Shown: in pieces, positions 39,100 through 49,042 of the stretch
How the letters are laid out: every line of letters starts with the position of its first letter
Position numbering within the stretch: position 1 is the first letter of the stretch
NCBI GenBank assembly: GCA_006384855.1
Contig: VCJN01001692.1
Coordinates: forward strand, 16,517-80,516
Length of the DNA: 64,000 nt
Direction of reading: 5' to 3'
Origin: Tetraselmis striata
Lineage: Eukaryota > Chlorophyta > Chlorodendrophyceae > Chlorodendrales > Chlorodendraceae
The notes under the pieces: model-generated
What the model was told of the DNA's origin: nothing
Seen by the model: only the letters and a program-made list of their open reading frames with translations
Databases searched by the model: none
Made by a program: the position numbers and the translations under genes

Positions 39100-39636
39100 G
39101 GGGGCGCCCTGCCAGGCGACAATGATGCGCCTGGTGCGCCGCGTCAGGAGGCGGAGGAGGCCGTGGTCGAGGCGACTGATCGGGCTGAGGGGGTTGTCGA
39201 GGCGAGCGAGGCTGCGCTCGCGCCACCCGCCCCGCAGCCACCTGCGGGACATGCCGACTTGCTCGTCGCCATGTTGACCGGAGCACTACGAGCAGTGGCG
39301 GGAGGCGGCCACATGCACTATCATGTGCGTGTCCTGGCCGGACGCCCGTCATGCGTGGACTGCGGCCAACGGACGGACTGGGAGTGTTGCTGCGACGGCA
39401 CCCCGGCTTTGTGCGGCCCCAAGTACCCATGCATGGCGACCCATCAGCGGGCAGTCCCCTGCCCGACCACGGCCACGGTGAGGGCGGAGTTCCGCCATGT
39501 TAGGGACGCGTTCCACGACGCGACTCGCGCCGCCGTGTGTGAGGCTTCCGGGAAGGCACGCGCGGCTGGTAGGGTGCGCAGGGTGAGGCGGCGGACGGCC
39601 CAGGAGCTGAAGGAGAGCGAGACATGCCGTCAGTGA
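39100..39636 (+). pseudogene. Cysteine-finger protein end, piggyBac-type C-terminus (candidate)
   Basis: A plus-strand open frame that ends in TGA. It contains an Ala/Glu-rich helix region, then HYHVRVLAGRPSCVDCGQRTD followed by ECCC, ALC, PC and TH spaced as in the Cys-rich C-terminal domain of piggyBac transposases (C-x2-C ... C-x2-C ... LC ... C-x3-H). A basic Arg-rich tail follows. No catalytic DDD core could be traced upstream, so the assignment rests on the finger alone. It could also be another treble-clef zinc finger. Confidence 0.35.
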
Positions 39637-39680
39637 GGTCGGGCGCAATGTCATTGGGTGGGGCACACAAACGTGTAACA

Positions 39681-39813
39681 CTTGCACTTTGCGCGTACTG
39701 ATGGGTTACATCCAAGCGGTGTCACACTATGCAACCGGAAAGGCTGCGTTGCTACTGCAAACGATGCTACGCCTCACTCGGTAGCAACCGCTGCCCCGCC
39801 TATCCCACAGCCG

Positions 39814-39847
<34 letters not shown>

Positions 39848-40014
39848 GCGCACCGTCCTGCGACCTCGCGTGGATCCACGCCACCAGCAGCTTGCACTTG
39901 CACTTTGCGCGTACTGCTGGGTTACATCCAGGCGGCGTCACACCGGAAAGGCTGCGTTGCTACTGCAAACGATGCTACGCCTCACTCGGTAGCAACCGCT
40001 GCCCCGCCCATCCC
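39681..40014. repeat. Direct repeat pair (~122-127 bp, 212 bp apart)
   Basis: 39681-39807 and 39893-40014 share cttgcactttgcgcgtactg...gggttacatcca...ggaaaggctgcgttgctactgcaaacgatgctacg...cccatcccac. A C27 tract and about 50 bp separate them. Confidence 0.85.
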
Positions 40015-40199
40015 ACTCGGGATGCTGAGAGCAGCTAAAGGGCACCGCGGGCGGGGCAAGAGGGAGCAGGGCCATTGATTGTGGAAGAGCGGGGACCCGC
40101 TTGCATGCCATCGTATTATATCTTGCACAATATCTGTTGCTGCACTCATATCTCACATCACTAGCTTAGCTATAGTGATCCCCCCCCCCCCCCCCCCCC

Positions 40200-40452
40200 G
40201 CACCGCGTACGCACAAGCCTGGGTATACGCATCAACTGCCCGCCGGGATGAGAAACTGGTATTGGTAGTGTGTCTGTGGGGTGGAGGGGGGGCAAAAGAG
40301 CTGCCAATTGCTGCCAAGCTGGTGCGTTACATTGGGGCAGGCGCTGGGCAGACAATTGGGGCTCGCTTCAGAGCATTGTCTAGTGCCTATGCGGCTGCGC
40401 CGCCTCCGCCGCATGCAGACTCTCCGGGCTCACCAGCACCGCCACCTCAGTA
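40200..40452 (+). pseudogene. Unidentified coding-like fragment
   Basis: An open frame following a C20 tract reads AYAQAWVYASTARRDEKLV, then LPIAAKLVRYIGAGAG and a Pro-rich end before TAA. Protein-like, but no family recognised and no clear acceptor. Confidence 0.2.
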
Positions 40453-40549
40453 ATGCGGCCCTGCATCCCGCAGCCCGCCGCCGCCAGCCAGATCAAAGGT
40501 ATCCAAAAGCCAGTGCTGGGGTTGTTGCGGCATGACCGCATAGTTTTCA

Positions 40550-42304
40550 GCGGCTGCCGTCCACAGCTTGTAATGCATCCCTTTCCGCCGATTCCGCTGT
40601 ATGCGCTGTCTTGGCGCCGCGCTGCCCCGGCCGCCGCGCCTTGGCGCCGCGCTGCCCCGGCCGCCGCGCCTTGGCGCCGCGCTGCCCCGGCCGCCGCGCC
40701 TTGGCGCCGCGCCGCGCTGGGTATCGAGTCCTCCCCTCCCTAGTGAGCGCGTCCACCTGCGCCTTGCGCTCGGGGCCGTCCTCCTCCGTCACCACATTCT
40801 GCAACCCCCACCGCGTGACGAACCACGCAGCTCCTTGCATGCGCTTGTACATGTGCCCAAGCACCGCCTGGGGACGCGAAGCTCCTTCTCGGTCGTGATC
40901 GCCTTCACCCGGGCCTCCTCGAGCAGCGGACCGGCGTTACGAATGGAAAACATTTCCATGTGGTGCAAGCAGTCCTCCATGACCCAGCCGGACTGCACTG
41001 TCACCTTGCCTGACCCTGCAGTCATGGAGGGGAATGCCGTCACGCCCACGCCCACGCCCACGCCCGGGGGGGGGGGGGGGGGGGGTTACCTTTCGATTCT
41101 TGGACACTGCAAACGAAGGGCGCAACCCGCGTTCAAAGTTGCTGGGTATCGGGACTAAAGCCTGGCGCCGGTCTTCCTGCTTCATAGCTCGGAATCCAAT
41201 GTGGCCCTGCACGGTGACAAATTTCCTCCAGAAGTCCCTTCCCAAGCCAAAAAAAAAACAGGTGGAACGGCGCGAGGGGGAAGAGGTTGACCATGCTGAC
41301 ATAGCCCAGGACCACATGCACATGGCACACGCCATGGCAGCCAGTGTTCTGCTTGGCCTCCGCCAGCCGGGTTGTGTTGAACGCACGCCGGGCAAGGTGC
41401 GTGATTCACTGGACAAGTCATCGCCTTCATGGACGGTTACCAAGCGAGCCTCCCCGTCCGCATCCACAGGGGGGTGCTCCTGGGCAGCCGCCATAGCCTC
41501 CACAACCTGCCACGCCGACCGGGCGGGTGCGTGTGATTCCATACAACCGCAGTTGAGTGGTGCCACCAGCACGCAGGCCGGGCCCACTCACCTCTGAACG
41601 CAGAAGGCCCACAATGTCCCCGTCCTCGAAAACAGCGCGCCACTGGGTCGCCCCGCCGTAGTCCTCCAACACCCACTCGGTAACGACGCCGGTTATCACG
41701 CCGTAGTGCCATACTCCCCGGAACTTCTTGGCGATGACCTTCATGTAGAAGTCGCCGGGATCGCCTTTCCATATCACGCCCTCATCGCGGGTTCCACGCC
41801 CGCCGGCGCCAACGCAGGCGCGTCGATGTCCATACCGTCTTCGCCAACGGGGTCCTCCCCCACGCCCATCACATCGTCCACCTTCGAGCCGCCGTCGTCC
41901 GAGACCGGCGCCGGCGGGCCGTTTCCGACGGCTGCAGCTACTCCTGTTGCCGCCCCTGTTGTTGCTGCTGCTGCTGCTGCCGCCCCTGCTGCTGCTGCTT
42001 GTGATAAGGCGGCCTTGCGGCGCAACTTAGCCGCACGCTTCAACGAGTGGCTACAGTTCGGGAATTTTAGGAAGTGCCGCTCTCGCGCCATCTTATCACA
42101 TGTGCCCGTCACGTTGCCCCGGCAGTGCTTGCACGAGTACACGCCATCCTTCGACACACTCGCTATCCATCCCTTTGCCGGCATGCCTGTTGCCGCGCGC
42201 GGGGGGCGGGGGGGGAGGGGGGGGGGTTGAGAGTTGGGGTGGATGTAACCCACCACCGGCAGGCAACACAGATGCGAGTGCGCGGCTGTCCGCGCTTGAT
42301 TCAA
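40550..42304 (-). CDS. BED-type zinc finger and Tudor-like protein, probably transposon-derived
   Basis: Exon-like pieces on the minus strand. 42304-41774: a BED-like finger (DGVYSCKHCRGNVTG, then HFLKFPNCSH; C-x2-C...H...C-x-H), a basic patch and a long Ala tract. 41777-41589, in another frame: a Tudor/chromo-barrel-like module (DFYMKVIAKKFRGVWHYGVI, then ATQWRAVFEDGDIVGLL) ending at a good donor (GAG|GTGAGT). 41523-41300: acidic segment. About 41245-41090: RDFWRKFVTVQGHIGFRAMK ending in donor AAAG|GTAACC. About 41040-40740: VMEDCLHHMEMFSIRNAGPL, a frame change, then MYKRMQGAAWFVTRWGLQNV, ending in the repeat-encoded basic tail. BED fingers are typical of hAT transposases, but no hAT dimerisation or RNase H-like core is visible. 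The two middle frames need a splice or a frameshift to join. Confidence 0.45.
40611..40712. repeat. 30-bp GC-rich tandem repeat
   Basis: Three full copies of cttggcgccgcgctgccccggccgccgcgc plus a partial one. On the minus strand they encode repeated KARRPGQRGA at the end of the BED/Tudor gene. Confidence 0.9.
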
Positions 42305-42859
42305 CGGTGAGCGGCGGAGACCGTGAGGCGACCCAGTACTTCATGCGCGTGCTGGGGCGTTACACAATCATCAGCAGTTAGGGCGGCTGCATTAAAACGC
42401 GCACCTACGAACACCACCTACCGCCTACCACCTACCGTACCACCTACATCCGCCCACACCTCCGCCCGTCGTGCCGCACATCGCCGCACACCGCGGGGTC
42501 AGCGGTCAGCGATGTGCGGTCAGCGATGTGCGGCGATGTGCAATGAGTGCGTACATCCGCCTGTACTTAGCCCGGGTGCTCCGCATCGGCGGGCGACACG
42601 CAAGCCCGCGTGCGCATATCAATTTGATGAAATTATGGAAACGAGAAATTCATATAGTACTTTACAGGTCGCCCGCGATAGTCGTCGCTACTGGGTATGA
42701 AATCCACGTCCCTCGTCCGTCCCGTATCGTCCCCGTATGTCGTCGTTCGTCACCAGTAGGGCACATTTACGTCACATCTGAATCTCACAGTGCGTAGCCA
42801 CCCGATCCAAGACGCCGCGTATGACATTCCAGTCGACGAGGCCGCCCCGACGGTGGACA

Positions 42860-44730
42860 TGCGCTGCCGTATCAACAACTCAAGCAACACGTTATAGGTC
42901 ACAGATAGACGGGGCGGCGCGCTTCAACGCCGACGATGGATATTTGGTGGGCCTCCCGGAGCACATTCGGCCGGCCCTTCACTCCTTCCACACGTCCATC
43001 AAGGCGTCCGTGGGGCTTCAGGTGCGCTTCGACAAGATGCACGCGTACATCGCAGACATGGAGGCCGCGCGGCGTGGGGCTCAGGCCGACATCGAGTGGC
43101 CCGAGCAAGATCATGGCCACCACGGCATCCCTGTCCTCAACGTGCCGCTCGGATCGCCAGAGTATGTGAAGGCGTACATGCGGGGCTAGGCGGAGGAGCT
43201 ACGATAAGAGGTGAACGCTAGCCTAAGCAAGCTCTTATGTGCCAAGCCCAGCCGTCGTTACACCCATGCCCTGCATCACCACGCATGGGCCCTGCTCAAG
43301 CATTGCATGCAACACAAGGCGGGGTACTGGCTCCGCAATCGCCTCCCATCCGAGATGGAGGCTTTTGCGGAGGCGGTGGATGACACCGTCCTCACGGCGG
43401 TCGAGCGGGTGCTAGGGGTCTCTTTTGATCCCTCCACGTACGGCAGTGACACCAATCCGGTGGTCACCGATTTCCTGGCGGAGCTTTTGCACGACCCCAA
43501 CCCCATGGCAGCAAAGGCGGCTACCTTGAGCGAGGATGCAGTGGCCAGGGTGCGCAGCTGGCTTCACCTTCCCACTCGGTTAAAGGGCGTTGGCATCCGC
43601 CGCATGGCTACCGTTTGTGATGCCGCCTTTATCGGCTGCATGAATGACATCCTCCCAAGATTCCTCACTAGGAACTCCGACACCAACACCCCCACCCCCG
43701 GTTTCTTTAACCCACGGCTTGGCGGGTCCGTACTTGGCCGAGGCCGCTTCAACGCAGCCAACTTCTTCGCCCGCCGCCCGGTATGACCACTTCTTCAACG
43801 ATGGTCGTGGGTCGGGAAGCTACGCGTACGCCGCGGCGGTGCGCGAGGCGTGGGGCCGTCTCCAAGCGGCTACTGTTGGCCACCTCAGCGACGCAGATGC
43901 GCGCGTGATGGAGCGGGAAGCGGAGGCTGCGTCGGGCTCGCAATTTCTAGATCAGGCCAACAACTCTCGGCTTCGAAACGAGGTGTGCGCTCTCCCTGTC
44001 ACATGTAGGGAATGGATCTTGTTCAACCAGCTCGATGCGGCGTTGGGCATGTGAACAACGGCCATCCCAATCGCGCGGACGGTCATGCCTCCGCATGAGC
44101 TGCGGAAGGTCGCTGCCGGATACTTCTTTTTGCCTAGGCCGTGCTTGGCCCCGGAAGTTGGGAGCCAGATCATTTCGCCCTCGACAGAGCACAACCCCGT
44201 CACTGTTGACCTATACGGCGACGCGCTCATGAACCTCCCGGCATCTGGAGACACCCACTGGCGTTTACAACACGACGCTATCGCAGACGCCTTCCGCGAT
44301 CACTTCGTTCACGACCTGGATATCGCTGTACGCCGGGAGGTGGATGACTTGTTCCCGAAGGCTGTGCCTCATCTCGGCAACACCGTACCCAAGGATGAAC
44401 TAAAGGACCCGGTGCCGGACGCAGAGCTCCCTCCCGGCGTTCAACGTCGTGATCGGGAGCTATGATCCCCGGAGTTTGAAGTCCACGTTGCTGGAGTTCA
44501 AGACTATTCGGTACGGGGTCAAGTAGACTGCGGTACCCTGGGCCGCGGCTATGGATCGATTTGAGCGCTCCCTGTTGGGCGACATACAACGGGGGTTGGC
44601 AGTGCGGGATGCAGCGTGGCACAGCACGGAGCCCGGACAGAAGGGCTCTCTTCGAGACATTATGGATATGTCGGAGTACACGGGCATGGTCTTCGGCACA
44701 ATGGGTGAGGTGAGCAAGGGGATGCGCCGC
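42860..44730 (+). pseudogene. Reverse transcriptase remnant with C-terminal nuclease-like motif
   Basis: Plus-strand fragments in shifting frames. 42900-43189: RT palm with the ADD box (RFNADDGYLVGLPEHIRPAL, then SVGLQVRFDKMHAYI). 43211-43690: thumb/connection-like part (HALHHHAWALLKHCMQHKAGYW, then LHLPTRLKGVGIRRMATVCD). 43640-44054 and 44085-44465: later parts including GDTHWRLQHDAIADAFRDHF. About 44430-44530 in another frame: YDPRSLKSTLLEFKTIRYG, whose D...E-x-K spacing fits a PD-(D/E)XK nuclease, as in retroelements with a restriction-like endonuclease. At least three frameshifts separate the pieces. The assignment to RT is good; assignment to an RLE-type non-LTR family is inferred from domain order. 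Confidence 0.55.
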
Positions 44731-45219
44731 AGTGTGCGTGGTGTCGCATGCTTGGCTGCGGATCGGGGTGCCCTCTCATCGCAGGGCACTCGGTGCACCT
44801 CCCGGGCTCACCAAGAGGGCTTACTCGCTCGCAAAAGATTTCCTCGTCCGGGGATCACCCTCGCACACACGTGCACGCGTTGGCCGGACTCTGAACCGTG
44901 CGCGCATCACTCATCCATCCCGCCTCGTGCGGGATGCGGGCCGCCTGTAGTGCCTCGGGGACTTTTGTATATGAGGATAAATCCAATATGGTTTTGTTGT
45001 ATCGTCAGTCCGGGGCCGGTACGGTAAATATGGGAATTTCTGTTAAAGGCAGGTACGCGACTGTACCGGTACCGCTAAGAGCGCGCTGCGGGCGGGACCT
45101 ACATAGCACACCCGCCCAACACATCAGCCAGCTCAACTGGCATGATATAGGCTCATACACCATCATGCGGCCAGTGGCCCGGGTCAACTACGTACGGGGA
45201 TGGGAGTCCATGGGCGGTA

Positions 45220-45480
45220 GCCGGGGCGGTGGACTTGGGGGGTGTGCCGCCCTAGCCGGCGCGAGCGTGCTTCGGGCGGCGGATGGCGGTCTCGTCGCAT
45301 TGGAGATGGTGCTCCCAGCAGTACCGGCTGTGCACCGAGCTGGGCATGCACAAGATGATGCCGCACTGCACGCAGTAGCACGAGCTCCAATGCTCCTCGC
45401 CCTCGTCACGGTAGCAACTGCAGCACCGCCTCGACTGCTTGCTGCGGCCGCTCGTATATCACCCGTGGTTGCCATGGGCG
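45220..45480 (-). pseudogene. PiggyBac-type cysteine-rich C-terminal fragment
   Basis: A minus-strand frame reads SKQSRRCCSCYRDEGEEHW, then SSCYCVQCGIILCM, then YCWEHH and a stop. The pattern C-x2-C ... C-x-C-x2-C-x4-LC ... C-x2-HH matches the Cys-rich zinc domain at the C-terminus of piggyBac transposases. Upstream frames (to about 45810) have stops and no catalytic core that I can recognise. Probably the tail of a dead DNA transposon. Confidence 0.45.
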
Positions 45481-45810
45481 TGCTGGTCGTTGGTGTCCAC
45501 GTAGCGCTTGGGCGCGATGGCGAGGTGGTGGCCGGGGGGACGGGATGGCGCCAGGTCTCCCTCCAGCCGTGGCTGGTTGTCTTGCGACTCGGCAGACATT
45601 TCAAGGTTGTCGGCATGCATGGGCTAGGTCGCTGAAATAGGGGTTGGGGAAGAGGTCGCAAGGTTGGATGGGATCTTGGTGGGGGTGCCGGTGTCGGAAA
45701 CGACACTGCCTGTAACAATCGTTCCACGACTGCCACCCATGGCACTCGCACTCGCATCAGCAGCAGCGGCAAGGAGGGGCGGCACGAAAGGGCCGCCAAC
45801 GGCAGTCACT

Positions 45811-46428
45811 TGACCTCGTGGCGCAAAGGCCGCCGAGGGAGGGGCGCGTCTAGCAATAGCTTGCTCGCAGCGGAGTGTCTTGCTGGGCTCTTGAACATCG
45901 GCCGGGGCGTCGTCTCAGCGGACCATCCATTTGCCATCACCGACGGACTCGGTAACGTTGCCGAACAGCCGAGCACGCTGGACCCGACGCTAGTCGCCAC
46001 TCAAGGGTTAACATGGGGCCTCGGCGGGCTGATACACGAGCGCCTTTGGTGACGGAGGTCCTCATAGCGGCCCGCAGGTGGGTGGCTGGACAGGTGGGTG
46101 AGCGAGTTTAAATATTTCTAAACGTTTGAAAAGGGCAAAACGGTGTTTACCACTTTTTGGCGGCCGGCATGCTTTATGTACACCGGGGGATATATCAAGA
46201 CAGGCCCTTTATTTGGGCCCCCCGTAAGCCAGTGTAAACACTCCAACTATGTTTGGCACGATGCCTTTTGGGCCTCTCGAATTTGTGTGATATGTACCCG
46301 TACAACAAATGTTGGATATATATACCAAATATCTCATGTAAATATATATATACCAATTATCTCCGACGCACTAGGCGGATCGCAGTATTGGTATTTTATT
46401 AGTACGACACTTTTTTGCTGTAGGCGGT

Positions 46429-46474
<46 letters not shown>

Positions 46475-46800
46475 GGAGTGTAAGGATATTATATGTACCA
46501 CACAAATCCCCATATGGGTATTATCCAGTCGTGCGCCTGGTGCGTTTTGCGCGGCATCCGTACACCGGTACTGGTGTGAATTTTCAAATAGGGCAGTAAT
46601 AAATCCATTCGTGTGAATTACAAAAAGGGCAGAAACAAATCCACTGGTACGGGTACTGGTACGGGGTGCGGAGCAGCAGAGCGCGCGGCAGCAGGCGCCA
46701 AATAATATCCCAGCCATATTGGGACCAGGAATGGCATCCGGGAACCACTTCGCCGCCTGTCTCTACCGTCGGTTTGACGTGCACGCCGCTCCCAACCTCA
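45811..46800. other. Non-genic, with G43 tract and short repeats
   Basis: A G run of about 43 lies at 46430-46473. An imperfect 40-bp tandem pair (gtgtgaatt...caaa.agggcag.aa.aaatcca) covers about 46573-46645, next to ggtactggtacggg repeats. The IF-3 promoter should lie near the right end. Confidence 0.5.
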
Positions 46801-48833
46801 ATGATGGCGCTATGCCGCCGGTTTATTTCCCTCAGGGGATTAGCTGCCTGCTACCGCCCTTTCAGCGCACTACCGGCACAGTCCGCCGCAGACGGCGCGC
46901 ATTCGAGGTCAGGGCTGGCGGGGGCGGATGTCTGGCCGTGGGCGGAGGGCGCGAGGCGTGCAGCTGCAGACGCGCTGCTGGGGCGGCGAAATGCCATTCT
47001 ACCTGTTCGGCAGCTTCACGTCTCGAGCGCTGGTCTTGGCGGGCTGCTGGTCCGGGAGGTGAGTGCAGGAGCGCCACTCGCCCTCTGCCCCCCCCCCCCC
47101 CCCCCCCCTCTTGCCACCCCCGCAACCACCAGCAAGGACAACTTTTACCCATCGCCAAAGGAGGCTTGCGCCAGAATTCAGCCATGTTCGGTCTTCTGCC
47201 AGAGCACAAAAGTCTCGGATTCCTGCTGCAGGGCACACAGCATCTCTCACATGCTGTAGTCACCCCCCCCCCCCCCCCCCTCCCCCCGCGCTTGCCCAGG
47301 CTGATAATGTAAGGAGCAAAGTCCATGCATTGAGCACGTGGTCGTGGGGACTGGGACCACGCAGGAGCCTGGCAAAGAGGCCAGAATCCCCCAAGGGCCC
47401 AACAGTGCGTGGAGTGAACCCCCCCCCCCCCCCCCCCCACCCCCCCCCCCCCCAAAAAAATAAAAAAAATAAAAAGATTAAAAAATACAGATGAAATGGG
47501 ATGGGATGGTGCAGCGCTTTCTCAGGGGAAGCACGCGCCGGAGCATGTGGCAGCCGCCTGGCTTGTGCGTCCGCGGTAACGCATCCCCCCTTATGCCGCA
47601 GGCTGCGGGTGTCCGCATGAACGGCGACATTCGGGCGCCCACCGTCCGATTGGTCACGCCCGAAGGCTCCGAGGTGGGTGCGCCGCCCTCGTCTGAGCAA
47701 TCTCATGTCATCCGCAATGGGGGCAGCACGGGTGTCCGGGGTAGCGGGCTTGGGCGATGCGGCCTCTGTGGCTGCGAGGGCTGGAAAGTAGCCCAAGCCG
47801 GGGTTGCTGCCACCTCCGGACGCCGCGCCTGTCGCTGATGTGCGGACGGCTGCCGGCGCGGCATGCAGGTGGTCCCACTGCAACATGCTCTTGCGCGCGC
47901 CAAGGACGAGGGCCTGGACCTTGTGCAGGCAACCCCCCCCACACACACCCACTTGCGCCAGGTGGACCACGGCGAACAGCGACGCCTTGCGGCCGGCTGA
48001 CGCATTGCGCTGGCCGCCACCAGGTGGCGGAGTCGGGCGAGTACCCCGTGGTGCGCGTGATGGACTACCGGCGCATGCAGTTTGAGCAGCGCAAGCGCGC
48101 CAAGGACGCCAAGAAGGAGAAGGTCGCCTCGCGGCGCGCGGGCGTGCAGAAGGAGGTGCAGCTGCGGCCGCACGTGGGCGAGCACGACCTGGACGTGAAG
48201 CTCACGCGGGCGACGCACCACATGGAGAAGGGCTACAAGGTGGCGCGCGCTGCCGCCGCCCTCTGCCCTCCACACAAGCCCTGCCTCAGGCAGCGGCCAC
48301 GGGCCACCGCCACCGCCAGCGGCATGGAAGTCTGCCGCTCTCCACCGCCCAGACTGAGGGCCTGCCATCTCTACCCTCCATGGGAAACACATAGTGCAAT
48401 CGCTGCTCAAGCACCGGCCGGCTGGCCACCGCCGCACCACCCGCCCGGCCGGGCCGCCAGCGCGGCTGCGGGACTGAGCCCACGGGCGCCCCTGCGCGGC
48501 CCCGGTGCCAGGTGCGCTTTGTGGTCCACCTGCGGCAGACGAGCGAGCGGGCGGGTGGGCAGGCGCTGCTGGACCGGATCGTGGAGCGCATGAGCTCCGC
48601 TGCCAGGGTGCCTGCCCCTCCCTGCCCCCCCCCTCCACAAGGCCTGCGCTCACGCCCGGCAACCCCCCCGGCGCTGTGGTCTCAACCCCCCCTCCTCCCT
48701 GGCCCAACCGTGCGCTCAGGTGCTGGACCAGAACGTCCGCAAGCCGCACCCCAAGATGATCGACATCGTCATGATGCCGCTGCCCGGCACCGTCAAGCGG
48801 CCAGGCGCGGGCGAGGAGGCGGCGGGCGACTGA
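46801..48833 (+). CDS. Translation initiation factor IF-3, mitochondrial
   Basis: IF-3 keeps the small ribosomal subunit free and checks initiator codon pairing; here in an organelle. Exons: 46801-47058, 47602-47673, 47869-47928, 48024-48239, 48512-48607, 48720-48833; phases close, giving 271 residues. The N-terminus (MALCRRFISLRGLAACYRPF) is a typical mitochondrial presequence: basic, Ser/Leu-rich, no acids; plastid targeting is possible. The IF3-N domain has NGDIRAPTVRLVTPEGSE and, across intron 3, LDLVQ|VAESGEYPVVRVMDYRR. The C domain has KEVQLRPHVGEHDLDVK (the family KEIKxRPxxxxHD signature) and VRFVVHLRQTSE, ending in an Ala/Gly/Glu tail. Intron 3 has a GC donor (CAG|GCAACC); the only nearby GT donor would delete two conserved residues. 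Introns carry several sense-strand poly-C tracts. Start chosen at the first of two adjacent Met codons. Confidence 0.88.
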
Positions 48834-49042
48834 AGCCCCGCGCGGCGGACAGGCAGGCGGGCAGGGGGGGCGGGCATTAGCAGGTGGTGGGTGGGCCGGC
48901 GGAGGCGGGCAGCAGGCCGACTTGCGCCGTTGATTTGGGAGGCAGGCTTTAAATACCAGGACCCCCCTCGGGAGGCTGCTCCACCCCCTCCTCGCCCTCC
49001 TATTGCTTTGAATTGGTCTGACGGGGTGCCCAAGAGGAGGTG

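Noticed and set aside
38390..39430. 346-codon open frame on the minus strand
   Set aside because: GC-rich, low-complexity Arg/Pro/Ala translation crossing a poly-C tract; no family motif. The plus-strand cysteine finger is the better-supported reading.
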